From contig SVEN01000008.1 in the NCBI GenBank assembly GCA_015057365.1, positions 1-64,000 on the forward strand: a stretch of DNA of 64,000 bases. The letters are read 5' to 3'. The stretch comes from Lachnospiraceae bacterium (GTDB lineage: Bacteria > Bacillota > Clostridia > Lachnospirales > Lachnospiraceae). The notes under the pieces are model-generated. The model ran no database searches and was not told where the DNA came from. It saw nothing but the letters and a program-made list of their open reading frames with translations. Of the stretch, positions 1 to 7,702 are shown one piece after another (position 1 is the stretch's first letter; each line of letters opens with the position of its first letter). The position numbers and the translations under genes were made by a program.

Positions 1-131
1 TCGGTACCGATTTTGGAACCGCATACTTCACTTGTAGAACAGCCTACAACAAGGATTTGACCTTTCTTTAATCCGGCTGCTTCGATTAATTCGCGAGCGG
101 CAGCCATACATTGTTCTTTTATTTCAGACAT
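1..131 (-). CDS. TIGR01440/UPF0340 (YwlG-like) protein, 5' part only
   Basis: The gene runs off the left edge, so only about 43 N-terminal residues are visible. They read as a helix-rich start followed by [20 protein letters not shown], which matches the conserved N-terminus of the UPF0340/TIGR01440 family (B. subtilis YwlG), where GCSTSEV is the hallmark. The family's biochemical role is not established. Two in-frame ATGs exist (137 and 131 on the minus strand). An AGAGG ribosome binding site sits about 7 bases before the ATG at 131 and almost touches the one at 137, so 131 is preferred. The gene is divergent from the rubredoxin fusion gene. Confidence 0.8.
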   Translation of the reverse strand, partial: MSEIKEQCMAAARELIEAAGLKKGQILVVGCSTSEVCGSKIGT

Positions 132-240
132 AATCATACCTCTTTTCAAAGGATAGGACAATTCAACGAAAGTATTTGTCCCATCGGATTTCTTTTACGT
201 TTCAAGGATAATTCCTTTTTGTAAAAGTGTCAAGTTTTAT

Positions 241-269
241 TTGATTATTTTGGATAGAATTAGTATAAT
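241..269 (+). promoter_or_regulatory. Sigma-A-type promoter for the flavin reductase-rubredoxin gene
   Basis: TTGATT at 241-246 and TATAAT at 264-269 are separated by 17 bases and lie about 50 bases before the start codon. Confidence 0.75.
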
Positions 270-317
270 CTATTTAGTAGTGAAACATAGTAACAAGGAA
301 GAAAGAGGTAGAGGAAT

Positions 318-995
318 ATGATGAATCAGAACGCATTATTTCAAATCGGTTACGGATTGTATCTGGTGGCGGCAAATGAGAATGGAAAGGACAATGCCTG
401 TATCGTAAATACGGTAATGCAGGTGACTCAGAATCCGATTCGGTTGCTTGTCAGCGTCAGCAATCAGAATTTAACCCATGATATGATAAAGAATACCGGA
501 AAATTGACGGTTTCTGTGCTGACGGAGAAGACTCCGTTTTCCGTGTACAGCCATTTCGGTTATCAGAGCGGCAAAAAGGTAGATAAGTTTGAAGATTTTG
601 AGGATGTGACCCGCTGTGCCAACGGATGCTACCGCCTGAACCGCAACAGCAGCGCATATTTCTGCGGAACGGTGAGCGAGAGTTTTGCACTGGATACCCA
701 TACCCTGTTTTTGGTAGAGGTGACGGATGCGGATATTGTAAGCACCCAGACACCGGTGACCTATGATTTTTATCAGAAGTACGTAAAACAGCCGTACAAG
801 CCGGTGGCGAAGAAGAGCGGAGTTGAAAAAACAAATGCAAACGATACCAATGGGGCAGGAAAAGAAGGAAGTGATGCAACAACCAATTCCTACGTTTGCA
901 AAATTTGCGGTTATGTTTATGAGGGAGAGTTTTTACCGGAGGATTATATTTGCCCGATTTGTAAGCATGGAGCGGCAGATTTTGAGCAGATATAA
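318..995 (+). CDS. Flavin reductase domain fused to rubredoxin (high-molecular-weight rubredoxin type)
   Basis: This 225-residue protein has an N-terminal FMN-binding flavin reductase-like domain (about residues 1-155, opening NALFQIGYGLYLVAANENGK) and a C-terminal rubredoxin (about 190-225) with the iron ligands in CKICGY and CPICK. Flavin reductase-rubredoxin fusions of this kind ('Hrb') are known in anaerobic Clostridia, where they pass electrons from NAD(P)H via flavin to the rubredoxin iron and on to partners such as flavodiiron proteins that detoxify oxygen or nitric oxide. No such partner is adjacent. A polar linker (about 160-188) joins the domains. ATGs at 318 and 321 are both possible, with GAGG at 311-314. 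A terminator follows at 1025, so the gene is monocistronic. Confidence 0.88.
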   Translation: MMNQNALFQIGYGLYLVAANENGKDNACIVNTVMQVTQNPIRLLVSVSNQNLTHDMIKNTGKLTVSVLTEKTPFSVYSHFGYQSGKKVDKFEDFEDVTRCANGCYRLNRNSSAYFCGTVSESFALDTHTLFLVEVTDADIVSTQTPVTYDFYQKYVKQPYKPVAKKSGVEKTNANDTNGAGKEGSDATTNSYVCKICGYVYEGEFLPEDYICPICKHGAADFEQI

Positions 996-1024
996 TAGTT
1001 TCGACAGCTATAATAATATCCATC

Positions 1025-1061
1025 AGACGGAGTACAGCAGTTATGTAACTCCGTCTTTTTT
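1025..1061 (+). terminator. Rho-independent terminator after the rubredoxin fusion gene
   Basis: A perfect 9-bp stem (AGACGGAGT at 1025-1033 with ACTCCGTCT at 1048-1056) is followed by a T run to 1061. Confidence 0.85.
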
Positions 1062-1092
1062 ATATTATTGTGTATTTTGCTCGTGAAAGTAC

Positions 1093-1145
1093 TTGACATA
1101 AGTTGCTCTAATGTGTTAGACTAAAATTACTCTAATGAATTAGAG
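1093..1145 (+). promoter_or_regulatory. Promoter of BlaI/M56 pair A with two palindromic operators
   Basis: TTGACA at 1093-1098 and TAGACT at 1117-1122 form a promoter with an 18-base spacer. Two palindromes overlap or follow it: TCTAATGTGTTAGA (1107-1120), covering the -10 region, and CTCTAATGAATTAGAG (1130-1145), just downstream. Their centres are 24 bases apart. The position suits autorepression by the BlaI-type protein encoded next, as in bla/mec operons. Binding itself is inferred. Confidence 0.78.
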
Positions 1146-1179
1146 CATATACACAAACAAGGATAAAGGAGGAAATTAT

Positions 1180-1545
1180 ATGGATACACCGAAGATATTT
1201 GAAAGTGAATATCGATTTTGTTTGATTTTATGGGAGCATGAACCTGTGAAAAGTAAAGAGCTGGTAAAGCTTTGTGAAGAGCAGCTTGGCTGGAAATCCA
1301 CCACCACCTATACGGTCATCAAACGCTTGTCGGAACGGGGCGTAGTAAAGAATGAAAATACGATTGTGACCTCGTTGGTGTCAAAGGAAGAAGCCCAGGC
1401 GGCGGAAATTGACGAACTGGTGGACCGTACCTTTGAGGGTTCCCTACCGGCGTTTATTGCGGCGTTTACGAAGCATCAAAAGCTTTCGGATAAGGAACTG
1501 GATGAGGTACAGAGAATGATTGACCGCTATCGAAAGGGGGAGTAG
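1180..1545 (+). CDS. BlaI/MecI/CopY-family repressor (pair A)
   Basis: This 121-residue protein carries the winged-helix fold of the BlaI/MecI family (pattern 'LILWEHEPVKSKELVKL...WKSTTTYTVIKRLSERGVVKNE') and a C-terminal dimerisation helix ending in 'LSDKELDEVQRMID'. The length is normal. Family members bind palindromic operators as dimers and are inactivated when the partner M56 protease triggers their cleavage. Here the M56 gene starts two bases after the stop codon. A strong AAAGGAGG site at 1165-1172 sets the start. It is closely similar to the pair C repressor (same length; 'TTYTVxKRL', 'FAGSLPAFLAAFT' versus 'FEGSLPAFIAAFT'), so the two are paralogues. The controlled genes beyond its own operon are unknown. 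Confidence 0.9.
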   Translation: MDTPKIFESEYRFCLILWEHEPVKSKELVKLCEEQLGWKSTTTYTVIKRLSERGVVKNENTIVTSLVSKEEAQAAEIDELVDRTFEGSLPAFIAAFTKHQKLSDKELDEVQRMIDRYRKGE

Positions 1546-1546
1546 T

Positions 1547-3154
1547 ATGACCGCACTTTTTTTAGAACTGATAAATCGAAGTATTTCGGTTACATGGCTG
1601 CTTTTGGCGGTATTTTTGCTCCGTTTTATATTAAAGAAGATGCCGAAGAGAATCAACGGAGTGCTTTGGCTCTTGGTGGCTGTGCGGCTGCTGTGTCCGT
1701 TTTCTGTGGAGAGTATATTCAGTCTGATTCCCAGTGCGGAAACGGTACCGGCGGATATCATGACAATGGCGGAACCTCAGATTCACAGCGGCGTTTCCTC
1801 TCTGAATTATCATGTGAATCCGGTGATTGAAGAGACCTTTGCTCCTACGACGGGAGCAAGCGTCAATCCGCTACAGATTTGGATTCCGGTGCTGGCGGTA
1901 GTATGGTGTGTAGGATTGTTTGCCATGCTGTTGTATGCGATACTGGGAGGCATTCGCCTGATGCAAAAGGTAAAGACAGCGGTTTGTCTTTCAGGGAATG
2001 TGTATCAGAGTGAATTTGTGACCTCACCCTTTGTGTTCGGATTTGTAAAACCGAAGGTGTATTTGCCGTATTCCTTAACAGGACAGGAACTTTCCTACGT
2101 GATTGCCCACGAACAGAGCCATATTCGCAGAAAGGACCACGTATGGAAGATGATGGGCTTTTGTGTACTGGCATTGTATTGGTATCATCCGCTGTTGTGG
2201 GTGGCGTACCTATTGTTTTGCAGAGATATGGAGCTTGCCTGCGATGAAAGAGTGATTAAAGACCTGGGAAGAGAGGAACGGGCAGACTATACCCAGACCT
2301 TGCTTTCCTGTAGTACAAAGCAGAGAGGACTTGCGGTTTGCCCGCTGGCCTTCGGTGAGGTCGGTGTAAAAGAGCGGGTAAAGCATGCGTTAAATTACAA
2401 GAAACCTGCCTTTTGGCTGATTTTACTTGCGGTACTTGCGTGTATCGTGGTGGCGGTATGCTTCCTGACCAACCCGAAATCCGCAAAGAACCCGCTTAAG
2501 GTGCCGGAGCTCAATATGATTGCTTTGGAGGAACTGCCGGCGGATTACAGCCTGGAGCAGGCAAAGAAAGACGGATGCGTGGTAATGGAGGATGGAGATG
2601 TATCCTGCGGGCAGGAAACTTGGGAGGAGTTTTATAAGACGACTAAAAAAGGAAAGGCTGCCGCAGTACGCGTGGTACATTATTATACCTTGGGTGACCC
2701 GGAGCGGTATGCTCCGGAGTTATATGAACAGAGAAAGAAGGAATATCCTAAAATGTTTGTGATGGACCTTACCTATGACGGGGTAACCTACAGGACGTAC
2801 CATTTTGAAGAGGGAAAAGAAAATGTATATGAATATCCGTATTTGATGCGGTACGAGTGGACACCGGACAGCTCGAATGCCACCTTTGACTATGAGATTT
2901 TGTATGTGGCAACGGATGATAATCAGGTGACCTGGGACGATATTTACAGAGGAATGTTAAGCTCTTATAGTCACACTTATGTTCCAAGGCATGAAACCGT
3001 ATACACCGATTATATCTATACCGATACTACTCCGACCGTAGCACCGTCCTCAGAACAGAGAGGAAACGGACCAACGTTGCCGGAACCGACGGTAGCGCCA
3101 TCCTCGGAGCAGAGGGGAAAGGGACCGATATTGCCGGAGCAGACAAAAAATTAG
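1547..3154 (+). CDS. M56-family (BlaR1-type) membrane metalloprotease (pair A)
   Basis: The protein is 535 residues long when started at the ATG at 1547; an upstream in-frame start would overlap the repressor gene and has no ribosome binding site. N-terminal membrane helices precede the zinc motif HEQSH (residues 188-192) and the downstream 'ELACDERVIKDLG', both typical of M56 proteases, whose active site faces the cytoplasm. A further helix ('LILLAVLACIVVAVCFL', about 285-305) leads to a roughly 230-residue extracellular C-terminus. This C-terminus has no penicillin-binding motifs that I can see (no SxxK/KTG arrangement), so the signal is probably not a beta-lactam. It ends in a tandem 18-residue repeat. 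By analogy with BlaR1 it would activate on ligand sensing and cause loss of the neighbouring repressor. Confidence 0.87.
   Translation: MTALFLELINRSISVTWLLLAVFLLRFILKKMPKRINGVLWLLVAVRLLCPFSVESIFSLIPSAETVPADIMTMAEPQIHSGVSSLNYHVNPVIEETFAPTTGASVNPLQIWIPVLAVVWCVGLFAMLLYAILGGIRLMQKVKTAVCLSGNVYQSEFVTSPFVFGFVKPKVYLPYSLTGQELSYVIAHEQSHIRRKDHVWKMMGFCVLALYWYHPLLWVAYLLFCRDMELACDERVIKDLGREERADYTQTLLSCSTKQRGLAVCPLAFGEVGVKERVKHALNYKKPAFWLILLAVLACIVVAVCFLTNPKSAKNPLKVPELNMIALEELPADYSLEQAKKDGCVVMEDGDVSCGQETWEEFYKTTKKGKAAAVRVVHYYTLGDPERYAPELYEQRKKEYPKMFVMDLTYDGVTYRTYHFEEGKENVYEYPYLMRYEWTPDSSNATFDYEILYVATDDNQVTWDDIYRGMLSSYSHTYVPRHETVYTDYIYTDTTPTVAPSSEQRGNGPTLPEPTVAPSSEQRGKGPILPEQTKN
3032..3139 (+). repeat. Tandem 54-bp repeat encoding an 18-residue duplication at the C-terminus of M56-A
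   Basis: Two back-to-back copies (3032-3085 and 3086-3139) encode PTVAPSSEQRGNGPTLPE and PTVAPSSEQRGKGPILPE (residues 496-531). They differ at several silent positions, so the duplication is not very recent. Confidence 0.85.
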
Positions 3155-3163
3155 CTTCTATTA

Positions 3164-3192
3164 TTGACAAATAAACCGTGGAATCTTATAAT
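3164..3192 (+). promoter_or_regulatory. Consensus sigma-A promoter for alaS
   Basis: A perfect TTGACA (3164-3169) and a perfect TATAAT (3187-3192) are spaced by 17 bases, starting ten bases after the M56-A stop codon. Confidence 0.88.
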
Positions 3193-3205
3193 GGACAATA
3201 GCTAT

Positions 3206-3230
3206 GTGCGCACACACGACAAAAGCGCAC
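3206..3230 (+). promoter_or_regulatory. Hairpin in the alaS leader next to the ribosome binding site
   Basis: GTGCGC (3206-3211) can pair with GCGCAC (3225-3230), immediately before the GAAAGGAG site. The left arm also belongs to the palindrome TGTGCGCACA (3205-3214), which could instead be a protein-binding site. The leader is only about 50 bases, too short for a T-box. Confidence 0.4.
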
Positions 3231-3246
3231 GAAAGGAGATAAAACA

Positions 3247-5895
3247 GTGAAGAAGCACGGTTTGAATGATTTAAGAAGAATGTATTTGGAGTTTTTTGAA
3301 AGCAAGGATCACCTTCGTTTGAAGAGCTTTTCCTTGATTCCGCATAACGATAAGAGTTTGTTGTTAATCAATTCCGGTATGGCACCGATGAAGCCTTACT
3401 TTACCGGACAGGAGATTCCGCCGAGAAACCGCGTAACCACCTGCCAGAAATGTATCCGTACCGGTGATATCGAAAATGTAGGTAAGACCGCAAGACATCT
3501 TACTTTCTTTGAGATGCTCGGTAACTTTTCCTTCGGTGATTACTTTAAGACCGAGGCTATTAAGTGGTCCTGGGAGTTTTTGACCGAGCACGTAGGTATG
3601 GAGCCGGAGCGTTTGTATCCGTCCATTTACTGCGAAGATGAAGAGGCATTCCGTATCTGGACCGAGGAGGTTGGTGTACCGGCAGAGCGTATTACCCGTT
3701 TCTATCGTGACGAGAACGGTGACTGTGACAACTTCTGGGAGCATGGTGCAGGTCCGTGCGGTCCGTGTTCCGAGATTTATTATGACCGTGGGGAAAAGTA
3801 CGGCTGCGGCAGCCCGGATTGTAAGGTAGGCTGTGAGTGTGACCGCTTCATGGAGGTTTGGAACAACGTATTTACCCAGTTTGAGAGCGACGGAAACCAT
3901 CATTACACCGAGTTGACCCAGAAGAATATCGATACAGGTATGGGATTAGAGCGTCTTGCGGTAGTAGTTCAGGATGTGGATTCCGTATTTGATGTAGATA
4001 CCATGAAGGCAATCCGCGACAAGGTTTGTGAAATCGCAAATGTAACTTATATGACCGATAAGAAGAAGGACGAGTCCATTCGTCTTATCACCGACCATAT
4101 TCGTTCCGTTACCTTTATGACCTCCGACGGTATTATACCGTCCAACGAGGGTCGCGGTTACGTGCTTCGTAGACTTCTTCGTCGTGCGGCACGTCACGGA
4201 AGACTCCTCGGCATTCAGGGATTGTTCCTTGCAAAGCTTTGCGAGACTGTTATCGCAGAGTCCAAGGATGGTTATCCGGAGTTAGAAGAAAAGAGAGAGT
4301 ACATCTTAAAGATTTTGACCTTAGAGGAAGAAAAGTTTAACAAGACCATTGACCAGGGACTTTCCATTTTAGCTGAAATGGAAGAAGCTGCGGCTAAGAC
4401 CAAGGTGCTTTCCGGCGAGGATGCGTTTAAGCTTTACGATACCTACGGTTTTCCGATTGACTTAACCGAGGAAATCCTTGCGGAGAAGGGCTTTACCGTT
4501 GATATGGACGGCTTTAAGAAGGCAATGGAGGTACAGAAGGAGACCGCTAGAAATGCACGTGCGGTAACCAACTACATGGGTGCGGATGCGACGGTTTACG
4601 ATGAAATCGATGCGGCTGTGACCAGTACTTTTATAGGATATGACAAGACCAGTACAGCTTCCAAGATTACCGTGCTCACCACCGAGACCGAAATCGTAAA
4701 GGAAGTAGTGGCAGGCCAGAATGCAACCGTAATCGTGGACGAGACTCCGTTCTATGCAACCATGGGTGGTCAGATCGCGGATTTGGGACAGATTACCAAG
4801 GACGGTGCGGTATTTACCGTAACCGATACCATTAAGCTTAAGGGCGGCAAAATCGGCCATGTAGGCGTGGTAGAGAGCGGTATGTTTGCCGTTGGCGATA
4901 CCGTTACCCTTACCATTGATTCCGTAAGAAGAAATGCCATCGGTAAGAACCACAGTGCAACCCATCTGTTACAGGAGGCACTGCGTCAGGTATTAGGCTC
5001 TCACGTAGAGCAGGCAGGTTCCCTCGTTACTCCGGACCGCTTACGTTTTGACTTTACTCATTTCTCCGCTATGACGAAGGAAGAGATTGCAAAGGTTGAA
5101 GCTATCGTAAACGAGCAGATTTCCGCAAATCTTACCATTGAGATGAAGGAAATGACTATCGACGAGGCAAGAAAGACCGGCGCAAAGGCTCTTTTCGGTG
5201 AAAAGTACGGCGATGTGGTACGTGTCGTATCCATGGGCGAGTTCTCCAAGGAGTTCTGTGGCGGTACTCACGTAGGCAACACAGGCGTGATTTCCGTATT
5301 TAAGATTTTATCCGAGTCCGGTATTGCGGCAGGCGTAAGACGTATCGAAGCAATTACCGCAGACGGCGTATTTGCATATTACAAGACCGTTGAAGAAGAG
5401 TTAATGGCGGCTGCAAAGGCAGCAAAGACCGAGCCGGCTTCCCTTCTTAAGAAGATTGAGGCTATGCAGGAGGAGTTAAAGGCTGCTCATTCCGAGAACG
5501 AGAAGCTTAAGGCAAAGATTGCAAACGCTTCCCTTGGCGATGTGATGAACAACGTACAGGAAATTAACGGCGTAAAGGTTCTTTGTGCAAAGGTGCCGGA
5601 GATGGATATGAACGGCATCCGTAACTTGGGCGACAGCTTAAAGGAGAAGCTGGGTGAGGGCGTACTCTTATTGGCTTCCGCATTTGACGGTAAGGTAAAC
5701 CTTATCGCTATGGCAACCGACGGTGCAATGGCAAAGGGTGCTCACGCAGGCAACCTCATTAAGGAAGTTGCGGCATGCGTCGGCGGTGGCGGCGGCGGTC
5801 GTCCGAACATGGCACAGGCAGGCGGTAAGAATCCGGCCGGTATCGATGACGCGATTGCAAAGGCGGCTGAGGTGCTGAAGGGACAGATTAGGTAA
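3247..5895 (+). CDS. alaS: Alanine-tRNA ligase
   Basis: This cytoplasmic enzyme charges tRNA-Ala with alanine. The 882-residue length is normal for bacterial AlaRS. The N-terminal class II catalytic domain is intact ('FFESKDHLRLKSFSLIPHND', 'GNFSFGDYFK', 'FTQFE'). The editing domain has its zinc ligands H569 and H573 (NHSATH) and C671 and H675 (CGGTH), so mischarged Ser/Gly can be cleared. The C-terminal C-Ala domain ends with the glycine-rich 'GGGGGGRPNMAQAGG'. Translation starts at a GTG with AAAGGAG 9 bases upstream. Codon use is more biased than in neighbouring genes, as expected for high expression. It has its own promoter and terminator and separates two BlaI/M56 pairs, with no evident functional link. 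Confidence 0.98.
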   Translation: MKKHGLNDLRRMYLEFFESKDHLRLKSFSLIPHNDKSLLLINSGMAPMKPYFTGQEIPPRNRVTTCQKCIRTGDIENVGKTARHLTFFEMLGNFSFGDYFKTEAIKWSWEFLTEHVGMEPERLYPSIYCEDEEAFRIWTEEVGVPAERITRFYRDENGDCDNFWEHGAGPCGPCSEIYYDRGEKYGCGSPDCKVGCECDRFMEVWNNVFTQFESDGNHHYTELTQKNIDTGMGLERLAVVVQDVDSVFDVDTMKAIRDKVCEIANVTYMTDKKKDESIRLITDHIRSVTFMTSDGIIPSNEGRGYVLRRLLRRAARHGRLLGIQGLFLAKLCETVIAESKDGYPELEEKREYILKILTLEEEKFNKTIDQGLSILAEMEEAAAKTKVLSGEDAFKLYDTYGFPIDLTEEILAEKGFTVDMDGFKKAMEVQKETARNARAVTNYMGADATVYDEIDAAVTSTFIGYDKTSTASKITVLTTETEIVKEVVAGQNATVIVDETPFYATMGGQIADLGQITKDGAVFTVTDTIKLKGGKIGHVGVVESGMFAVGDTVTLTIDSVRRNAIGKNHSATHLLQEALRQVLGSHVEQAGSLVTPDRLRFDFTHFSAMTKEEIAKVEAIVNEQISANLTIEMKEMTIDEARKTGAKALFGEKYGDVVRVVSMGEFSKEFCGGTHVGNTGVISVFKILSESGIAAGVRRIEAITADGVFAYYKTVEEELMAAAKAAKTEPASLLKKIEAMQEELKAAHSENEKLKAKIANASLGDVMNNVQEINGVKVLCAKVPEMDMNGIRNLGDSLKEKLGEGVLLLASAFDGKVNLIAMATDGAMAKGAHAGNLIKEVAACVGGGGGGRPNMAQAGGKNPAGIDDAIAKAAEVLKGQIR

Positions 5896-5926
5896 AAGAG
5901 TAAAGAGAAGTGTAATACAAATAATC

Positions 5927-5967
5927 AGAAACCGTAATGTAGAATAACTGCGTTACGGTTTCTTTTT
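5927..5967 (+). terminator. Terminator after alaS
   Basis: A perfect 11-bp stem (5927-5937 with 5953-5963) is followed by TTTTT. Confidence 0.88.
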
Positions 5968-6019
5968 ATGCTTAACAATCATGTTAATATGATTGTATGA
6001 TATAAATATAATAAAATCA

Positions 6020-6048
6020 TTGACATGTGTAGTTGTTTGTGATATTCT
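6020..6048 (+). promoter_or_regulatory. Promoter of BlaI/M56 pair B
   Basis: TTGACA (6020-6025) and TATTCT (6043-6048) are spaced by 17 bases. Unlike promoters A and C, no clear paired palindrome is visible here. Confidence 0.65.
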
Positions 6049-6125
6049 GAAAGCAAGAGATGCTGATAAAAGCTGATAGAAGCGGTAGCTTTGCTTATGC
6101 TAAATATATAAAGGAGGCGTATTAC

Positions 6126-6536
6126 ATGGAGATTCCGGCATTAACAGGGAATGAATTGGAGATTATGGAGCTGTTGTGGAGGGAGGAGCGTCCTTTGTCC
6201 CGTTCGGAGATTATCGAACTGACACCGGAGCGTTCCTGGAGTGAGCGTTCCATACATATTTTGTTAAACAGTTTGCTTGAGAAACAAGCAATTGAGGTGG
6301 GCGGCTTTGTGCGAACCAATAAAAATTACGGACGGACTTTTGTTCCGCTTATTGCCAGAGAGGATTACATCGTATCTGCGGTGAATCAGATGAAACAGAG
6401 TCTTAGCGGAACGTCGAAGAAATCCCCGGTTACCGCTATTTTTGCGGCGTTGGTACAGGATAAGGACATTGACGATACGGAACTGGATGAATTGGAACGG
6501 ATGATAGCCGAGAGGAGGAACCGGAACAAAGGATGA
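6126..6536 (+). CDS. BlaI-family repressor (pair B)
   Basis: This 136-residue winged-helix protein has the BlaI/MecI pattern ('LTGNELEIMELLWREERPLSRSEIIEL', then 'SERSIHILLNSLLEKQAIEVGG') and a C-terminal 'DIDDTELDELERMI' dimerisation segment. It is more divergent from repressors A and C than they are from each other. The ATG at 6126 has AAGGAGGCG 7-15 bases upstream; longer in-frame starts have no such site. The M56 gene overlaps its stop codon (ATGA at 6533-6536), implying translational coupling. It is expected to repress its own operon of at least three genes. Confidence 0.87.
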   Translation: MEIPALTGNELEIMELLWREERPLSRSEIIELTPERSWSERSIHILLNSLLEKQAIEVGGFVRTNKNYGRTFVPLIAREDYIVSAVNQMKQSLSGTSKKSPVTAIFAALVQDKDIDDTELDELERMIAERRNRNKG

Positions 6537-7702
6537 GTGCGACCGTATTTTCGTTTGCTATGGCAATTTTGTGGTGCGATATCTTTGCGATTGTAATATA
6601 TGTGCTGTTAAAAAGAAAAAGCTTTATTGAAACTTTGAGCGTTTGGCCGTTGGTGGTTTTGATTTTAATGAGCCTGCTTCGTTTGCTTGGGATTGTAGAG
6701 TTCCCGTTTGTCCGAATTTTACGTTCGGAGAAGTTGCTTACTACAGTGGTGCGTTTCTTTGAAAAACAGCCGTTTCAAGGTGTTTTAAGCAATATGCAGG
6801 TTCGTGTAATCGATTTGTTTTATTTGATTTGGGTTGTGGGGAGTGTAGTTCTGTTTTGCGTGTTTCTGGCAAAGGAACTACGGTTTCGGAAAGAAATGAA
6901 AAAGGGTGCAGAGGAACCGGCGGAAGATTTGGCAGCTCTTTGCAAGAAAGTGACCGGGGGAAAGCCCATCGGTCCTCGTATTTTATTGACACCGGCTACA
7001 AAGATTCCGATGATTGCAGGGGTGTTCCGTCCTGTGGTGTATCTGCCTACAGAGGAATACTCGGAACAGGAAATCACTTATATTTTACAGCATGAATGGA
7101 CCCATTATAAGCAAAAAGATGTCTGGATCAAGCTTTTGGTCAAGCTGCTGTGTATTGTGTACTGGTGGAACCCGGTGCTTTATCTGCTTCGGTACAGTAT
7201 TGATTTTGTACTGGAGGTAAAAAGCGATTTACAAGTAACGGGAACACTTACGGAAAGCGAAAAGCTGGACTATCTGGATACCATACTGCATGTGGTTAGA
7301 AACCGGAACGGCAAAAAGGGACCGGTGGCACCGACCGGGATGGCGCTCGTATCCGAAGGAAAGGAATCCGTATTAAAGAAACGCTTCCGGTATGTGTTGG
7401 AATACAAGGGAATCGGACCGCTGCAACGGTTTGGTTCTTTGGTGTTATCGGTGTTTATGGTGATTAGTTTTATCGGTTCTTATTTTGTGGTACTTCAGCC
7501 ATATGCGGGAGAGCCGACAGGAGCAGAAACGAATGCTTTTTATGACATTGACCGGGACAATGCGTATTTAAAGGAACTCCCGGAGGGTGGATATGCCCTT
7601 TACGTGGAGGATGCTTATGTATGTGATGTGAAGGATTGTAGAGAGGCGCCGTTTTCGGAGCTTACGGTGTTAGGAAGGGAGGAAGAAAAGGATGAAGACT
7701 AA
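6533..7702 (+). CDS. M56-family membrane metalloprotease (pair B)
   Basis: The 389-residue protein has N-terminal membrane helices, the zinc motif HEWTH (residues 187-191) inside 'ITYILQHEWTHYKQKDVW', a following hydrophobic stretch, 'VLEVKSDLQVTG' at the position of the usual ACD motif, and a last helix near residue 305. The extracellular C-terminus is short, about 70 residues, so it lacks a large sensor domain of its own. The next gene overlaps its 3' end by 11 bases and encodes a large membrane-anchored protein that may supply the sensing part. The family function is protease-mediated relief of BlaI repression; the signal is unknown. Confidence 0.82.
   Translation: MSATVFSFAMAILWCDIFAIVIYVLLKRKSFIETLSVWPLVVLILMSLLRLLGIVEFPFVRILRSEKLLTTVVRFFEKQPFQGVLSNMQVRVIDLFYLIWVVGSVVLFCVFLAKELRFRKEMKKGAEEPAEDLAALCKKVTGGKPIGPRILLTPATKIPMIAGVFRPVVYLPTEEYSEQEITYILQHEWTHYKQKDVWIKLLVKLLCIVYWWNPVLYLLRYSIDFVLEVKSDLQVTGTLTESEKLDYLDTILHVVRNRNGKKGPVAPTGMALVSEGKESVLKKRFRYVLEYKGIGPLQRFGSLVLSVFMVISFIGSYFVVLQPYAGEPTGAETNAFYDIDRDNAYLKELPEGGYALYVEDAYVCDVKDCREAPFSELTVLGREEEKDED

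Noticed and set aside
1093-3154. Pair A as a beta-lactam resistance operon
   Set aside because: No beta-lactamase or altered PBP2 gene is linked, and the sensor part lacks penicillin-binding motifs.
3364-3903. Long minus-strand open frame inside alaS
   Set aside because: It is a shadow of the strongly biased alaS codons. It has no ribosome binding site and no recognisable protein pattern.
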